Assembly: GCA_029269725.1 (NCBI GenBank)
Contig: JARJHS010000003.1
Coordinates: forward strand, 526,292 to 590,291
From: Pollutibacter soli
Lineage (GTDB): Bacteria > Bacteroidota > Bacteroidia > Chitinophagales > Chitinophagaceae
Reading direction: 5' to 3'
DNA length: 64,000 nt
The translations under genes were made by a program, and so were the position numbers. Below, piece after piece: positions 1 through 8,367 of this stretch (within the stretch, counting starts at the first letter, position 1; each line of letters starts with the position of its first letter). Below the pieces are notes generated by a model, which saw only the letters and a program-made list of their open reading frames with translations, did not search any database and had not been told where the DNA came from.

Positions 1-33
1 GATCAGTAATGATACAGAAAGAATATTCTTCAT
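1..33 (-). CDS. 5' end of a probable exported protein (partial)
   Basis: Eleven codons starting at an ATG (31-33) read leftward off the window edge: MKNILSVSLLI. A lysine followed by a hydrophobic run is how a signal peptide begins, so the gene is probably for an exported or outer-membrane protein. The call rests on this fragment and on a TAnnTTTG box upstream at 73-80. No product can be named. Confidence 0.4.
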   Translation of the reverse strand, partial: MKNILSVSLLI

Positions 34-72
34 ATACGCAGGATTCAATAGAAATTGTTCTGATAAAGGCCG

Positions 73-80
73 CAAAAATA
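73..80 (-). promoter_or_regulatory. Bacteroidota -7 box (TATTTTTG) for the partial gene at the left edge
   Basis: On the minus strand the sequence reads TATTTTTG, matching TAnnTTTG. It lies about 40 bases before the partial start at 33. No clear -33 TTTG is seen at the usual spacing. Confidence 0.4.
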
Positions 81-131
81 CTGATTTAGCCATGGCTGTT
101 AAAGGGAAAGCTGTTAAAATCGGTTAAGAAG

Positions 132-188
132 TCAGTAGACAGTAGAGCAGACAAGAAGTTTATAGTTAATAGTTGAAAGTGACAGTTG
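132..188. repeat. Degenerate 7-bp-period array (cagtaga / tatagtt units)
   Basis: Units cagtaga, cagtaga, gcagaca, then tatagtt, aatagtt, gaaagtg, acagttg follow one another with a 7-base period. The array fills most of the gap between the left-edge gene and the 3' end of rsmI. It belongs to the window-wide set of heptamer-periodic arrays. Confidence 0.55.
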
Positions 189-219
189 TTTCCGGCGATT
201 GACGGAAATTATACATATG

Positions 220-933
220 CTATTCCTCAGCCGCGTCATCTTCCTGAAACTGGTCTTTGGAACTCTTTCCCGGCCTCCCCGCAACAACAATTACGATCTC
301 ACCTTTCACGGTTTTCGAAGTAAAATAATCATGCACTTCCTGCAGCGTTCCCCTTTTATTTTCTTCAAATTTTTTCGAAAGTTCGCGGCTGACGGAACAT
401 AGCCTTTCAGCACCAAAATATCCGATCATTCCGGCCAGTGTTTTGACCAGTCGCATGGGCGATTCATAAAAAATCATCGTGCGTTCTTCGTTTGTCAATG
501 TGGTCAGCAAAGTATGTCTGCCTTTTTTCAGCGGAAGAAATCCTTCAAAACAAAAACGATTTGTTGGCAGACCGCTTACTACCAGGGCAGGTACAAATGC
601 TGTGGCTCCTGGTAAACATTCGACTGGCACACCTTCTTTAATACATTCCCTTACGAGATAATAAGCCGGGTCCGAAATTCCAGGGGTACCCGCGTCCGTA
701 ATCAAAGCGATTTTCTTTCCCTCCTGCAATTGTTTTACAAGATGAGCAGACACTTTGTGTTCATTATGCTGGTGATAGGGAGTAAGTGGTTTGCTGATAT
801 TGTAATGCTGCAGCAAAACGGAAGAAGTCCTGGTATCTTCTGCAAGAATAAAATCAACTTCCTGCAACAATTGTACTGCGCGGAAAGTGAAGTCTGCCAG
901 ATTTCCTATCGGTGTTGGAATGATATGAAGCAT
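220..933 (-). CDS. rsmI: 16S rRNA (cytidine(1402)-2'-O)-methyltransferase RsmI
   Basis: RsmI transfers a methyl group from SAM to the ribose 2'-O of C1402 in the 16S rRNA decoding centre. The 237-residue protein has the tetrapyrrole-methylase fold signature: PTPIGNLADFTFRA near the N-terminus, LAEDTRTS after it, and the SAM-binding stretch LITDAGTPGISDPA near residue 77. The first Met leads straight into the conserved start, so no trimming is needed. It is shorter than the roughly 285-residue E. coli protein and lacks that C-terminal extension, ending in an acidic tail (EDDAAEE). It follows purS on the minus strand, and a heptamer array separates the two. Identification is firm from the motifs. 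Confidence 0.93.
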   Translation of the reverse strand: MLHIIPTPIGNLADFTFRAVQLLQEVDFILAEDTRTSSVLLQHYNISKPLTPYHQHNEHKVSAHLVKQLQEGKKIALITDAGTPGISDPAYYLVRECIKEGVPVECLPGATAFVPALVVSGLPTNRFCFEGFLPLKKGRHTLLTTLTNEERTMIFYESPMRLVKTLAGMIGYFGAERLCSVSRELSKKFEENKRGTLQEVHDYFTSKTVKGEIVIVVAGRPGKSSKDQFQEDDAAEE

Positions 934-935
934 CT

Positions 936-974
936 ACGTTGAACGTTGAACGTTAAACGTTTAACGTTGAACGT
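936..974. repeat. AACGTT-type 7-bp array at the purS 3' end
   Basis: Five to six ACGTT cores spaced seven bases apart (units acgttga, acgttaa, acgttta). The core AACGTT is self-complementary, so either strand can fold. The array runs into purS: its last codons (His-Val-Gln-Arg) and the TAA stop are written in repeat sequence. Confidence 0.85.
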
Positions 975-1209
975 GGATTTCAAAATACTCCATTACAGGG
1001 TTGGCGAGTAATTTTTTGCTTGCTTCTTCTGCAATTGATTTTGCTTCCTCAGGTGAACCTGCTTCTACCTGCAGCATAATGTGTTTGCCGATACGCACAT
1101 CCTCAATTGATTTCATACCAAGGTTACCCAGTCCGCCAAGCACAGCTTTCCCTTGCGGATCCAGCAGATCTTTCAACGGCATCACATCTATATGCACGTT
1201 ATAATTCAT
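961..1209 (-). CDS. purS: Phosphoribosylformylglycinamidine synthase subunit PurS
   Basis: PurS is the small subunit of FGAM synthase (PurS-PurQ-PurL) in de novo purine synthesis; the PurS dimer bridges the glutaminase and synthetase subunits. A longer frame is open upstream, but the real start is the ATG at 1207-1209, giving 82 residues, the family's usual size. The sequence MNYNVHIDVMPLKDLLDPQG and the later GNLG and VRIGKHI segments are typical of PurS. The start overlaps the pssA stop (ATGA), so the two are translationally coupled in one operon. The C-terminal HVQR and the stop codon come from the adjoining heptamer array. The purL and purQ genes are not in this window. Confidence 0.88.
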   Translation of the reverse strand: MNYNVHIDVMPLKDLLDPQGKAVLGGLGNLGMKSIEDVRIGKHIMLQVEAGSPEEAKSIAEEASKKLLANPVMEYFEIHVQR

Positions 1210-1967
1210 GCAGTTTGTTTTTTGTAAATTAAAGATATAAGAATATAAGCGAGGAATACCACCGGTACCGCAAGCCATTTTAAAGTTATAGCTGCTAACA
1301 CAGCAACTACTACAAGTATGATTTTGGGAAGATTTCCTTTTGCACCTCCACCAGAAAATTTCATGCTGATCATCGGAAGGCGCGAAACCATCAGGTAACT
1401 GATTACAAAAATCAGGAGATATAATACCCAACGATTGAGTAGCAGTTGCTGAACATTAAAATAGTTATACAGAAGAATCAGCGGGAAAGATGCAATCAGC
1501 AGCCCGGCAGCCGGAGCAGGAATGCCGGTGAAACCGGAAAGATTGGGCTCGCTGATATTGAAGCGGGCAAGTCTCCATGCTGCAGCTGCAGGAACCAGGA
1601 ATGCAGGAATTAAACTGAACATTGCCACATCCAGTCCATCTTCCGTAGAAGCAAAACTAATCCTGAGCAACTGATACATGATCATTCCCGGAGCAACACC
1701 AAAACTCACTACATCTGCAAGTGAATCGAGTTGCTTTCCCATTTCGGATGTTGACTTGAAGAGACGCGCGACAAAACCATCCAGGAAATCAATTATGCCT
1801 GCAATACCAATACAAACAGATCCCCACCATATTTTTTCCGGAAGATAGATCTTCCAATCCTGCCCGTTATAATTGATGATGCCTTCCCCGGTTTGTAATA
1901 TAAAAACGATGGCCAGGCAACCTGCAATCAGATTCAGCAGCGTAAACAGGTTAGGGATTTGTTTCAT
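1206..1967 (-). CDS. pssA: CDP-diacylglycerol--serine O-phosphatidyltransferase
   Basis: This membrane enzyme makes phosphatidylserine from CDP-diacylglycerol and serine, the first step to phosphatidylethanolamine. The 253-residue protein begins MKQIPNLFTLLNLIAGC. The CDP-alcohol phosphotransferase motif D-G-x2-A-R-x8-G-x3-D-x3-D is complete, with Asp63, Gly64, Ala67, Arg68, Gly77, Asp81 and Asp85. About seven hydrophobic segments follow the family topology. The class is certain; serine is inferred from overall resemblance to short bacterial PssA proteins. It is the first gene of an operon with purS, and a good promoter lies upstream at 2002-2034. Confidence 0.88.
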   Translation of the reverse strand: MKQIPNLFTLLNLIAGCLAIVFILQTGEGIINYNGQDWKIYLPEKIWWGSVCIGIAGIIDFLDGFVARLFKSTSEMGKQLDSLADVVSFGVAPGMIMYQLLRISFASTEDGLDVAMFSLIPAFLVPAAAAWRLARFNISEPNLSGFTGIPAPAAGLLIASFPLILLYNYFNVQQLLLNRWVLYLLIFVISYLMVSRLPMISMKFSGGGAKGNLPKIILVVVAVLAAITLKWLAVPVVFLAYILISLIYKKQTA

Positions 1968-2001
1968 ATTTTATTGGTCGCTTGAGCATTGAAAAGCCGG
2001 G

Positions 2002-2034
2002 CAAATATAGCAAGTCAAAACTTGAGGCAACAAA
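2002..2034 (-). promoter_or_regulatory. Bacteroidota promoter for pssA-purS
   Basis: The minus strand carries TATATTTG (2002-2009) and a TTTG at 2031-2034, 21 bases upstream. This fits the Bacteroidota -33/-7 pattern. The expected start of transcription is about 30 bases before the pssA ATG. Confidence 0.55.
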
Positions 2035-2039
2035 CGTTT

Positions 2040-3332
2040 TTAGCGGCTGTTCATGAGCGACTCGATTTCTTCCGCGGTAATCGGAATATTATTCATGAGA
2101 TCGATATTCCCCTTCTTTGTAATCCAGACATTGTTTTCAATACGAATCCCCATTTGCTCTTCCTCAATATAGATGCCCGGTTCAACGGTAAAAACCATTC
2201 CTGCTTCAATAGGTTCAGTACGCGTACCAAGATCATGAACATCAATGCCCAGGTGATGCGAAATTCCGTGATAAAGATATTTACGGTAAGCTCTGTTTTC
2301 GGCGTCTTCATTTTTCACATCTGATTTTTTCAGAAGACCAATTTTGATAAACTGATCCGTAGCCTCCTCCCCCACTTTATCCGTATAGTCAACAATCGAT
2401 ATTCCTGGTTTTAATAAGCTTTTTGCATAATTGTGCAGGTGAAGACAAGCGTTATACACTTGTTTTTGCCTTTTACTGAATTTGCCGTTAACGGGAATGG
2501 TACGGGTAAGATCCGCATTGTATCCACCATATTCGGCACCAAAATCCATCAGGATTAGTTCGCCACTTAAACATTGCTGGTTATTGGCTATATAGTGAAG
2601 AGTCCGCGCACGATCTCCACTGGCGATGATTGAGGTGTAACCCGGACCAGCCGATCTGTTACGAATAAATTCATGATAAATTTCTGCTTCTATTTCATTT
2701 TCCCAAATACCAGGACGGACAAAACCGAGCAGCCGGCGAAATGCAAGTTCAGTGATTCTGATGGCTTCCTTCATCACGTCGATTTCACCGGCGGTTTTGA
2801 CTGATCTCAGATTTTTCAGAATCCTGGCTGAACGTTTAAATTGATGAAGCGGATATTTCTTACGCAATTCTTCTGCGTAACGATAGTCCCTCGTTGGTAC
2901 ATGATTCGATTTCCTGTCGTTCTCGTTACTGTTCAGATAGATTGTATCAGCCAGATGGATCCATGTTTGCAAAGCGGCGTCGATACTATCAAGCCAAACA
3001 ATCGTTGAAATTCCGGAAATGGCTGTTGCTTCCTCTCTGCGGAGCCTCTTACCATCCCATTTTTCTTTCAATTCATTGGGCCTGACCAATACCAGCACTT
3101 CCCTGAATTTAACATCCGGACTATCGGGGAAAAGGATCAGCATGGTATCCTCCTGGGTTATACCTGTAAGCCAATAGAGATCCGAATTTTGTTTAAAAGG
3201 AAAAAGAGCGTCGCCATTGGTGGGAAACTCGTCGTTACTATTGAAAATGGCAATACTGTTTTTGTCCATTTTCTTTACAAACCTGCTCCTGTTTTCGATG
3301 AAAATGCCTGGATTTACGGTTGCCTGTTTCAT
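2040..3332 (-). CDS. pepP: Xaa-Pro aminopeptidase (aminopeptidase P, M24B)
   Basis: A dinuclear-metal peptidase that removes an N-terminal residue preceding proline. The 430 residues comprise the AMP_N domain (about 1-170, with FKQNSDLYWLTG typical of aminopeptidase P) and the pita-bread catalytic domain. All metal ligands are visible: Asp263 and Asp274 (LMDFGAEYGGYNADLTRT), His359 (HGISHHLGIDVHD), Glu384 (TVEPGIYI) and Glu399 (GIRIENN). No signal peptide is seen, so it is probably cytoplasmic. The length matches E. coli PepP (about 440). It ends just before the pssA promoter and could be transcribed with pssA. Confidence 0.93.
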   Translation of the reverse strand: MKQATVNPGIFIENRSRFVKKMDKNSIAIFNSNDEFPTNGDALFPFKQNSDLYWLTGITQEDTMLILFPDSPDVKFREVLVLVRPNELKEKWDGKRLRREEATAISGISTIVWLDSIDAALQTWIHLADTIYLNSNENDRKSNHVPTRDYRYAEELRKKYPLHQFKRSARILKNLRSVKTAGEIDVMKEAIRITELAFRRLLGFVRPGIWENEIEAEIYHEFIRNRSAGPGYTSIIASGDRARTLHYIANNQQCLSGELILMDFGAEYGGYNADLTRTIPVNGKFSKRQKQVYNACLHLHNYAKSLLKPGISIVDYTDKVGEEATDQFIKIGLLKKSDVKNEDAENRAYRKYLYHGISHHLGIDVHDLGTRTEPIEAGMVFTVEPGIYIEEEQMGIRIENNVWITKKGNIDLMNNIPITAEEIESLMNSR

Positions 3333-3576
3333 AATTCAAAAAGCATAAAAATACTGATAAAAAAGCGCGGATTTTTTAAAGTCTGCCCTTAACCATCATC
3401 CAAAAATGTTGAAAAAATATTTTTTTTCGAAGAAATTCAAAGTGAAACGGTTAAACTTTATTCAAAACTAACACCTGTAAGTTTTTAGCAGTAATATTCT
3501 ATCATTAATCGAATTAGCAGATAATTTTCAATTTCCAGTTGAAAACCAAGCGATTTTTAGATATTATTCAAATAAT

Positions 3577-3584
3577 TATTTTTG
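3577..3584 (+). promoter_or_regulatory. -7 box (TATTTTTG) for pckA
   Basis: TATTTTTG lies 17 bases before the pckA start, in an AT-rich 269-base gap (3333-3601) between divergent pepP and pckA. No perfect -33 TTTG is seen. Nothing else is recognisable in the gap. Confidence 0.45.
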
Positions 3585-3601
3585 TTGATCGTTTAAAATA
3601 A

Positions 3602-5215
3602 ATGCGCATGACGATTACTGCCAACCCATTGATTCCGAGAGAGAAAATTCTTCATTTCGGTCTTCGTAACTCGGACAGGATACATTACCAGTTGAGTCCG
3701 CAGGAACTTGCTGCTGCCGCCGTTTTACGCGGCGAAGCTGTTTATAATGATACCGGCGCGCTGGTTATAAATACAGGCGAATGTACCGGTCGTTCTCCCA
3801 AAGACAAGTATATTGTTCTGGATGAACTGACCAGGGATAATGTCGACTGGAACAATTTCAACCAGCCGATTGATTCCATCAGCTTCGACCGGGTTTTTGA
3901 AGAAATTACTGAATACCTCGCGACAAAGGATATGTGGGTCAGGGATTGCTACGCTTGTGCGGATGACAGATTTCGGGTGAACATAAGAGTAATCACCGAA
4001 AAGCCTGCGGAGAATCTTTTTGCGTATAATATGTTTTTACGACCTTCCGAAGAAACCCTGGAGACCTTCCGCCCGAACTGGCAGATCATCTCTGCTTCCG
4101 GTCTCAAACTGGACCCACGCTTTTGCGGAACAAGGAGTGGCAATGCTGCCATCATCAGTTTCAAACACAGGATGATCCTTATTGCCGGGACAGCTTATAC
4201 GGGAGAAATCAAAAAGGGAATTTTTACCGTCCTGAATTATATTCTTCCCCTGGAAAAGGATGTGTTGAGTATGCACTGTTCTGCAAACAAAGACAACGAT
4301 GGAAACACTGCACTTTTCTTCGGTCTCAGTGGAACAGGAAAAACGACGCTTAGTGCAGACCCCAGGAGGATGCTGATCGGCGATGATGAACATGGGTGGA
4401 CAGCTGAAGGTGTATTCAATTTTGAAGGCGGATGTTATGCAAAATGCATCCAGCTATCAGAAGAAAAAGAACCACAGATTTTCCATGCCGTAAAACCCGG
4501 TGCTCTGGTAGAAAACACGAGGTTTTTCGAAGGCACCAATACCATCAATTTTGATGATGGTTCGATCACTGAAAACACAAGGGTTTCCTATCCGCTGGAT
4601 TTTATTGATAATGCCGCGAGCCCTTCAGTTGGAAATAATCCCAAACACATATTCTTCCTCACCTGCGATGCTTACGGCATTTTACCACCCGTTTCACAGC
4701 TGACACCTGAACAGGCCATGTACCAGTTCATCAGCGGATACACCGCAAAAGTTGCAGGAACAGAGGCGGGAGTAACCGAACCCAAAGCTACATTCAGTGC
4801 TTGTTTTGGTGCACCTTTTCTTCCATTACATCCCGGACATTATGCCCAGATGCTGGGAAGAAAATTAAAAGAACACAATGCAAAAGTGTGGCTGATCAAT
4901 ACAGGATGGACCGGCGGACCTTATGGAACCGGAAGCCGCATAAAACTTGCTTATACGAGGGCACTTATTACTGCGGTTTTAGAAGATAAATTGAATATGG
5001 ATGAAAGTGAAATTTTCCCGGTGTTCAATTTCAGAATTCCGAAATATTGTGAAGGTGTTCCGGATCAAATATTAAATCCGGCGAATACCTGGTCTGACAA
5101 AAATAACTTTACTGAGAAGTCAAAATCTCTTGCGAAACTTTTCACAGAGAATTTTCAAAAATATGCGGATGGAGTTTCATCAGAAATTAAAGCTGCAGCC
5201 CCCGCTAGAATTTAA
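3602..5215 (+). CDS. pckA: Phosphoenolpyruvate carboxykinase (ATP)
   Basis: This enzyme converts oxaloacetate and ATP to phosphoenolpyruvate, CO2 and ADP, the entry step of gluconeogenesis. The 537-residue protein has the ATP-type signatures: RSPKDKYIV near residue 65, the P-loop GLSGTGKTTLSADP near 241, the metal-binding LIGDDEHGW near 258, and FEGGCYAK after it. Its length matches ATP-dependent PckA (about 540). Translation may start at Met1 or Met3 (MRMTITAN); the choice adds only two residues. The gene stands alone with its own upstream box and a strong rho-independent terminator at 5244-5273. Confidence 0.96.
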   Translation: MRMTITANPLIPREKILHFGLRNSDRIHYQLSPQELAAAAVLRGEAVYNDTGALVINTGECTGRSPKDKYIVLDELTRDNVDWNNFNQPIDSISFDRVFEEITEYLATKDMWVRDCYACADDRFRVNIRVITEKPAENLFAYNMFLRPSEETLETFRPNWQIISASGLKLDPRFCGTRSGNAAIISFKHRMILIAGTAYTGEIKKGIFTVLNYILPLEKDVLSMHCSANKDNDGNTALFFGLSGTGKTTLSADPRRMLIGDDEHGWTAEGVFNFEGGCYAKCIQLSEEKEPQIFHAVKPGALVENTRFFEGTNTINFDDGSITENTRVSYPLDFIDNAASPSVGNNPKHIFFLTCDAYGILPPVSQLTPEQAMYQFISGYTAKVAGTEAGVTEPKATFSACFGAPFLPLHPGHYAQMLGRKLKEHNAKVWLINTGWTGGPYGTGSRIKLAYTRALITAVLEDKLNMDESEIFPVFNFRIPKYCEGVPDQILNPANTWSDKNNFTEKSKSLAKLFTENFQKYADGVSSEIKAAAPARI

Positions 5216-5243
5216 GCGGTCTTATCGATTGTTTGCTAATAAC

Positions 5244-5273
5244 GGCCCGTTGTTTTCAGCGGGCCACTTTTTT
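5244..5273 (+). terminator. Rho-independent terminator of pckA
   Basis: The stem GGCCCG/CGGGCC (5244-5249 with 5260-5265) has a 10-base loop and is followed by a run of six T. It lies 28 bases after the pckA stop. Confidence 0.82.
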
Positions 5274-5308
5274 ACGTTGAACGTTGAACGTTGAACGTTT
5301 TACGTTGA
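5274..5308. repeat. AACGTT-type 7-bp array between convergent genes
   Basis: The units acgttga, acgttga, acgttga, acgtttt, acgttga abut the T run of the pckA terminator and end four bases before the dNK stop codon. It is the cleanest heptamer array of this type in the window. Confidence 0.85.
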
Positions 5309-5311
5309 AAC

Positions 5312-5947
5312 CTAGAACAACCCGTAAAGCTCTGAGTCTACCCTGCTGATAATCTCCCCAAAGTGTTCATCGTTTTCAGCGAATTTATTTTTATCAACAT
5401 TGATCACCAATAACGGCCCTTCCTTATACCCTTCGATCCATTTATTGTAATATTCGTTTAGGCGTTTCAGGTAGTCCAGTCGAATATTTTCCTCGTATTC
5501 GCGACCGCGTTTCTGAATTTGTCCGACAAGTGTAGGAACAGACGCCTGGAGATAAATCATCAGATCCGGTGGTTTGATCATCTGCCTCAGCGTCTGGAAA
5601 AAATCAAAGTAGTTATCGTAATCACGTTTGCTCATCAGGCCCATCTCGTGCAGGTTCGGCGCGAAAATGTGCGCATCTTCATAAATAGTCCGGTCCTGAA
5701 TGATTGTCTCGGTACCTCTGTTGATATCCAGCAACTGGGTCAGCCTGTTATTCAAAAAATAAATCTGGAGGTTAAAGCTCCAGCGTGGCATGTCTTCATA
5801 AAAATCGAATAGGTAGGGATTCTGATCTACGTTTTCAAATTGCGGAATCCAGCGATAGTGTTTGCTGAGCATTTCAGTAAGCGTGGTTTTACCCGCACCA
5901 ATGTTTCCTGCTATCGCAATATGTTTTGGTTTTTTCAGCTTGGCCAT
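5312..5947 (-). CDS. Deoxynucleoside kinase (deoxyadenosine/deoxyguanosine kinase family)
   Basis: It phosphorylates deoxynucleosides to their 5'-monophosphates in nucleotide salvage. The 211-residue protein opens with a P-loop, GNIGAGKTT (residues 14-22). Further on are the DRTIYEDAHIFA segment, equivalent to the D/E-R-S motif contacting the sugar, and the arginine-rich lid QKRGREYEE. These are the marks of the dCK/dGK family, and the length is typical. Which base is preferred cannot be read from the sequence. It is convergent with pckA across a terminator and a heptamer array. Confidence 0.87.
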   Translation of the reverse strand: MAKLKKPKHIAIAGNIGAGKTTLTEMLSKHYRWIPQFENVDQNPYLFDFYEDMPRWSFNLQIYFLNNRLTQLLDINRGTETIIQDRTIYEDAHIFAPNLHEMGLMSKRDYDNYFDFFQTLRQMIKPPDLMIYLQASVPTLVGQIQKRGREYEENIRLDYLKRLNEYYNKWIEGYKEGPLLVINVDKNKFAENDEHFGEIISRVDSELYGLF

Positions 5948-6039
5948 AGTGTCCTTAAGGTTCCCTGTTTGCTTACCTGAGAGCAGAGTATTTAATGTAC
6001 ATATTCATTCTGGAATCAGGAAAGAGTTATTTCTTTTTT

Positions 6040-7044
6040 TTAATAATAATTCAATCCCATCGCTTCCCTGACAAGTTTCATTGTTTTCTGAGCACTGTGG
6101 TTAGCTTTCTCAGCTCCCTTTATCATTATATCTTTAAGGTATTGTTTGTCTGCCTGGATCTCTTCTGCCTTGATCCGAATGGGGCTTACAAAACTCACCA
6201 GATCCTCTCCCAGTTGCTTTTTAAACTCACCATATTTGATGGTGCAATTGTTCCACGCATCTTCATAGTGCTGGACATTTGCAGGCGTTCCCAGCAGCCT
6301 CATCAAGCCAAACAGATTCTCAATGATTTCAGGTTTTGGAGAATTGGGCTCAACAGGACCGGAATCCGTCACTGCTTTCATCGCCTTTTTCCTGATCAGA
6401 TCGTCTCCGTCAGACAGGTATATCGTAGCATACTGATTTTCACTTTTACTCATTTTGCCCTTCCCGTCAAGACTCGGAATACGTGCAAGATCCTCGCCAA
6501 AATTGAATGCTACCGGTTCAGGAAAAATTTCACCAAAACGATGATTGAAACGATTTGCAAAGTTTCTGCACATTTCGAGGTGTTGCTCCTGGTCCTTACC
6601 TACAGGCACATACGAAGCGCGATGGATAATGATGTCAGCAGTCTGCAAAACCGGATAGGTTAATAAACCTGCATTGACATTATCGGGCTGCGATCTCGCC
6701 TTATCCTTAAACGTGGTTGTTCTCTCCAGTTCACCAACATAGGAAAGCATGTTCAGGTATAAATAAAGTTCTGCAGTTTCAGGTACATGACTCTGGCAAT
6801 ACAACGCCACTTTATCCGGATCAAGACCGCAGGCAATATTTTCAGCCAGTACCCGATGGATATTATCTTTCAGTTGTGATGTATCAGGATGTGTGGTCAA
6901 GGAATGGAGATCGGCAACCATAAAATAACATTCAAACTCGTCCTGCATGCGCACATAGTTACGAACCGCCCCGAAATAATTTCCCAGGTGCAGATACCCG
7001 GTAGGCCGGATACCACTCATTACAATCCCTTTTCTTGAAGTCAT
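6040..7044 (-). CDS. trpS: Tryptophan--tRNA ligase
   Basis: It charges tRNA-Trp. The frame is open for 38 more codons upstream, but that part is hydrophobic nonsense encoded by a heptamer array. The start at the ATG 7042-7044 gives MTSRKGIVMSGIRPTGYLHL and a 334-residue protein, the normal TrpS length. Class I signatures are present: HLGN in the HIGH position (PTGYLHLGNYFGAV) and GKMSKS. The SHVPETAEL and DIIIHRASYVPVGKDQ segments are also typical. A -7 box sits eight bases upstream of the start, implying a very short leader. Confidence 0.94.
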   Translation of the reverse strand: MTSRKGIVMSGIRPTGYLHLGNYFGAVRNYVRMQDEFECYFMVADLHSLTTHPDTSQLKDNIHRVLAENIACGLDPDKVALYCQSHVPETAELYLYLNMLSYVGELERTTTFKDKARSQPDNVNAGLLTYPVLQTADIIIHRASYVPVGKDQEQHLEMCRNFANRFNHRFGEIFPEPVAFNFGEDLARIPSLDGKGKMSKSENQYATIYLSDGDDLIRKKAMKAVTDSGPVEPNSPKPEIIENLFGLMRLLGTPANVQHYEDAWNNCTIKYGEFKKQLGEDLVSFVSPIRIKAEEIQADKQYLKDIMIKGAEKANHSAQKTMKLVREAMGLNYY

Positions 7045-7052
7045 AAGGACGG

Positions 7053-7060
7053 CAAATATA
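7053..7060 (-). promoter_or_regulatory. -7 box (TATATTTG) directly before trpS
   Basis: On the minus strand TATATTTG ends eight bases before the trpS ATG. If it is used, the mRNA leader is only a few bases long. Its position also argues against the longer upstream reading frame. Confidence 0.45.
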
Positions 7061-7061
7061 G

Positions 7062-7117
7062 AATACAGGAGACAGAATACAGAAACAGGAAACAGAAACA
7101 GAAAACAAAAACAGGAA
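7062..7117. repeat. 7-bp-period array (acagaaa-type units)
   Basis: The units atacagg, agacaga, atacaga, aacagga, aacagaa, acagaaa, acaaaaa keep a 7-base period. The array lies directly upstream of the trpS -7 box, where a -33 element would be expected. It makes the trpS frame look longer than it is. Confidence 0.7.
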
Positions 7118-7195
7118 AAGAGTGTTTTTTCCGTGTTTTTTGTTTGACTTGAAGCCATTGTGTTTTAAGAAAGCGCCTGCAAATTGTCTCAGGCC

Positions 7196-7245
7196 GGCTG
7201 TTCCCTTTTGCCTTTTGCCTTACGCCTTTTGCTCCTTCTTCCTTT
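7196..7245. repeat. GGCTGTTCC nonamer followed by a ccttttg heptamer array
   Basis: GGCTGTTCC (7196-7204) leads into ccttttg, ccttttg, ccttacg, ccttttg, ctccttc, ttccttt (7204-7245), a strict 7-base period. The same nonamer occurs within or at the edge of the two arrays near 42.2-42.4 kb. Confidence 0.75.
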
Positions 7246-7279
7246 CATCAAAAAAAAGACTCAATCCCGACTATTCTGC

Positions 7280-7287
7280 TATTTTTG
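7280..7287 (+). promoter_or_regulatory. -7 box (TATTTTTG) for gatC
   Basis: TATTTTTG lies 18 bases before the chosen gatC ATG at 7306. It overlaps the TTG that would give a longer frame, which supports the shorter protein. Confidence 0.45.
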
Positions 7288-7305
7288 TACATAATCGATT
7301 TTTCA

Positions 7306-7596
7306 ATGGAGGTAACTGATGAAATGGTGGAAAAACTGGCCTGGCTTTCCAGGCTGAGTTTCAATGAAGAAGAAAAAACAGCGATCCGTGCTGATCTGCA
7401 GGACCTGATTGCATTTGTTGATAAACTCAAAGAAATCGATGTCGAAGGCGTGGAGCCCTTGATCCATATGAGCCAGGAAATCAATGTATTCCGGGAAGAT
7501 GTTGTCCGGGGTTCGGTTCCCAGAGAAGAAGGTCTTAAAAATGCACCTTCCGTGGCGGGTGATTTTTTCACTGTACCGAGAGCGCTAAAAAAATAA
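7306..7596 (+). CDS. gatC: Aspartyl/glutamyl-tRNA(Asn/Gln) amidotransferase subunit C
   Basis: GatC is the small stabilising subunit of GatCAB, which converts misacylated Glu-tRNA(Gln) or Asp-tRNA(Asn) to the amidated form. The 96-residue product from ATG 7306 starts MEVTDEMVEKLAWLSRLSF. The EEEKTAIRADLQDLIAFVDKL helix region and the VEPLIHM motif are characteristic, and the length is right. An upstream TTG at 7285 would add seven residues but lies in the -7 box. The gatA and gatB genes are not adjacent. Confidence 0.92.
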   Translation: MEVTDEMVEKLAWLSRLSFNEEEKTAIRADLQDLIAFVDKLKEIDVEGVEPLIHMSQEINVFREDVVRGSVPREEGLKNAPSVAGDFFTVPRALKK

Positions 7597-7640
7597 CATG
7601 AGAAGCCGGAAATGAATTCCGGTTCAAGAAAATTATACGT

Positions 7641-8342
7641 ATGTCTGCAGTCATTCATCTGGAACAGATCAGGAAAAGTTACTTCATGGGGAAGCAGGAG
7701 CTGCAGGTACTCAAAGGAATATCCCTGGATATTAACCGTAATGAGTACGTAGCGCTGATGGGACCTTCAGGATCGGGAAAAAGTACGTTGATGAATATTC
7801 TCGGATGTCTTGATTCTCCTACTTCCGGGAAATATATTCTCAATGGACATGATGTCAGTAAAATGGCGGACAATGACCTTGCTGAGGTCCGTAATAAAGA
7901 AATCGGATTTGTGTTCCAGCAGTTCAATCTTCTTCCAAGGCTTACAGCACTCGAAAATGTAGCATTGCCTCTGATTTACGCAGGCATTCCGAAAAAGCAG
8001 CGCCTTGACATGGCCAATGAAGTATTGAAAAAGGTTGATCTGACTGAAAGAAGTCATCATAAACCAAATGAGCTTTCGGGTGGACAATGTCAGCGCGTAG
8101 CCATTGCCCGTGCGTTGGTGAATAATCCATCGATTATTCTCGCGGACGAGCCTACAGGTAACCTCGATACAAAAACTTCTTATGAAATCATGTCTATTTT
8201 CCAGAAGATCCATGATGATGGAAATACTGTTGTCCTGGTTACCCATGAAGACGATATTTCGAAGTATGCAAAAAGGATTATCAGGTTAAGAGATGGTGTT
8301 CTTGAAAGCGACCGCAAACACGAACAAGTTGAACCGGTATAA
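7641..8342 (+). CDS. ABC transporter ATP-binding protein (LolD/MacB type)
   Basis: A 233-residue ABC ATPase of the type that powers MacB/FtsE/LolCDE-like mechanotransmission permeases. Walker A is GPSGSGKST (41-49), the Q-loop is [17 protein letters not shown], the signature is LSGGQ, and Walker B is [12 protein letters not shown] followed by the H-loop THE. It is the only transporter gene at this spot: gatC precedes it by 45 bases and a strong terminator follows. Its permease must therefore be encoded elsewhere, and the exported substrate cannot be told. Family placement is firm. Confidence 0.9.
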   Translation: MSAVIHLEQIRKSYFMGKQELQVLKGISLDINRNEYVALMGPSGSGKSTLMNILGCLDSPTSGKYILNGHDVSKMADNDLAEVRNKEIGFVFQQFNLLPRLTALENVALPLIYAGIPKKQRLDMANEVLKKVDLTERSHHKPNELSGGQCQRVAIARALVNNPSIILADEPTGNLDTKTSYEIMSIFQKIHDDGNTVVLVTHEDDISKYAKRIIRLRDGVLESDRKHEQVEPV

Positions 8343-8367
8343 TGCGATCGATTAATCAATTAAATTG

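Noticed and set aside
1210-1431. Upstream extension of the purS frame
   Set aside because: It runs inside pssA in another frame, and normal PurS is about 80 residues starting at the ATG at 1209.
5995-6663. Plus-strand open frame of 222 codons
   Set aside because: It is antisense to trpS, which has complete catalytic motifs; the frame is a shadow.
7045-7158. N-terminal extension of trpS with a hydrophobic stretch
   Set aside because: It is encoded by a heptamer array and contains the likely -7 box; the conserved enzyme starts at 7044.
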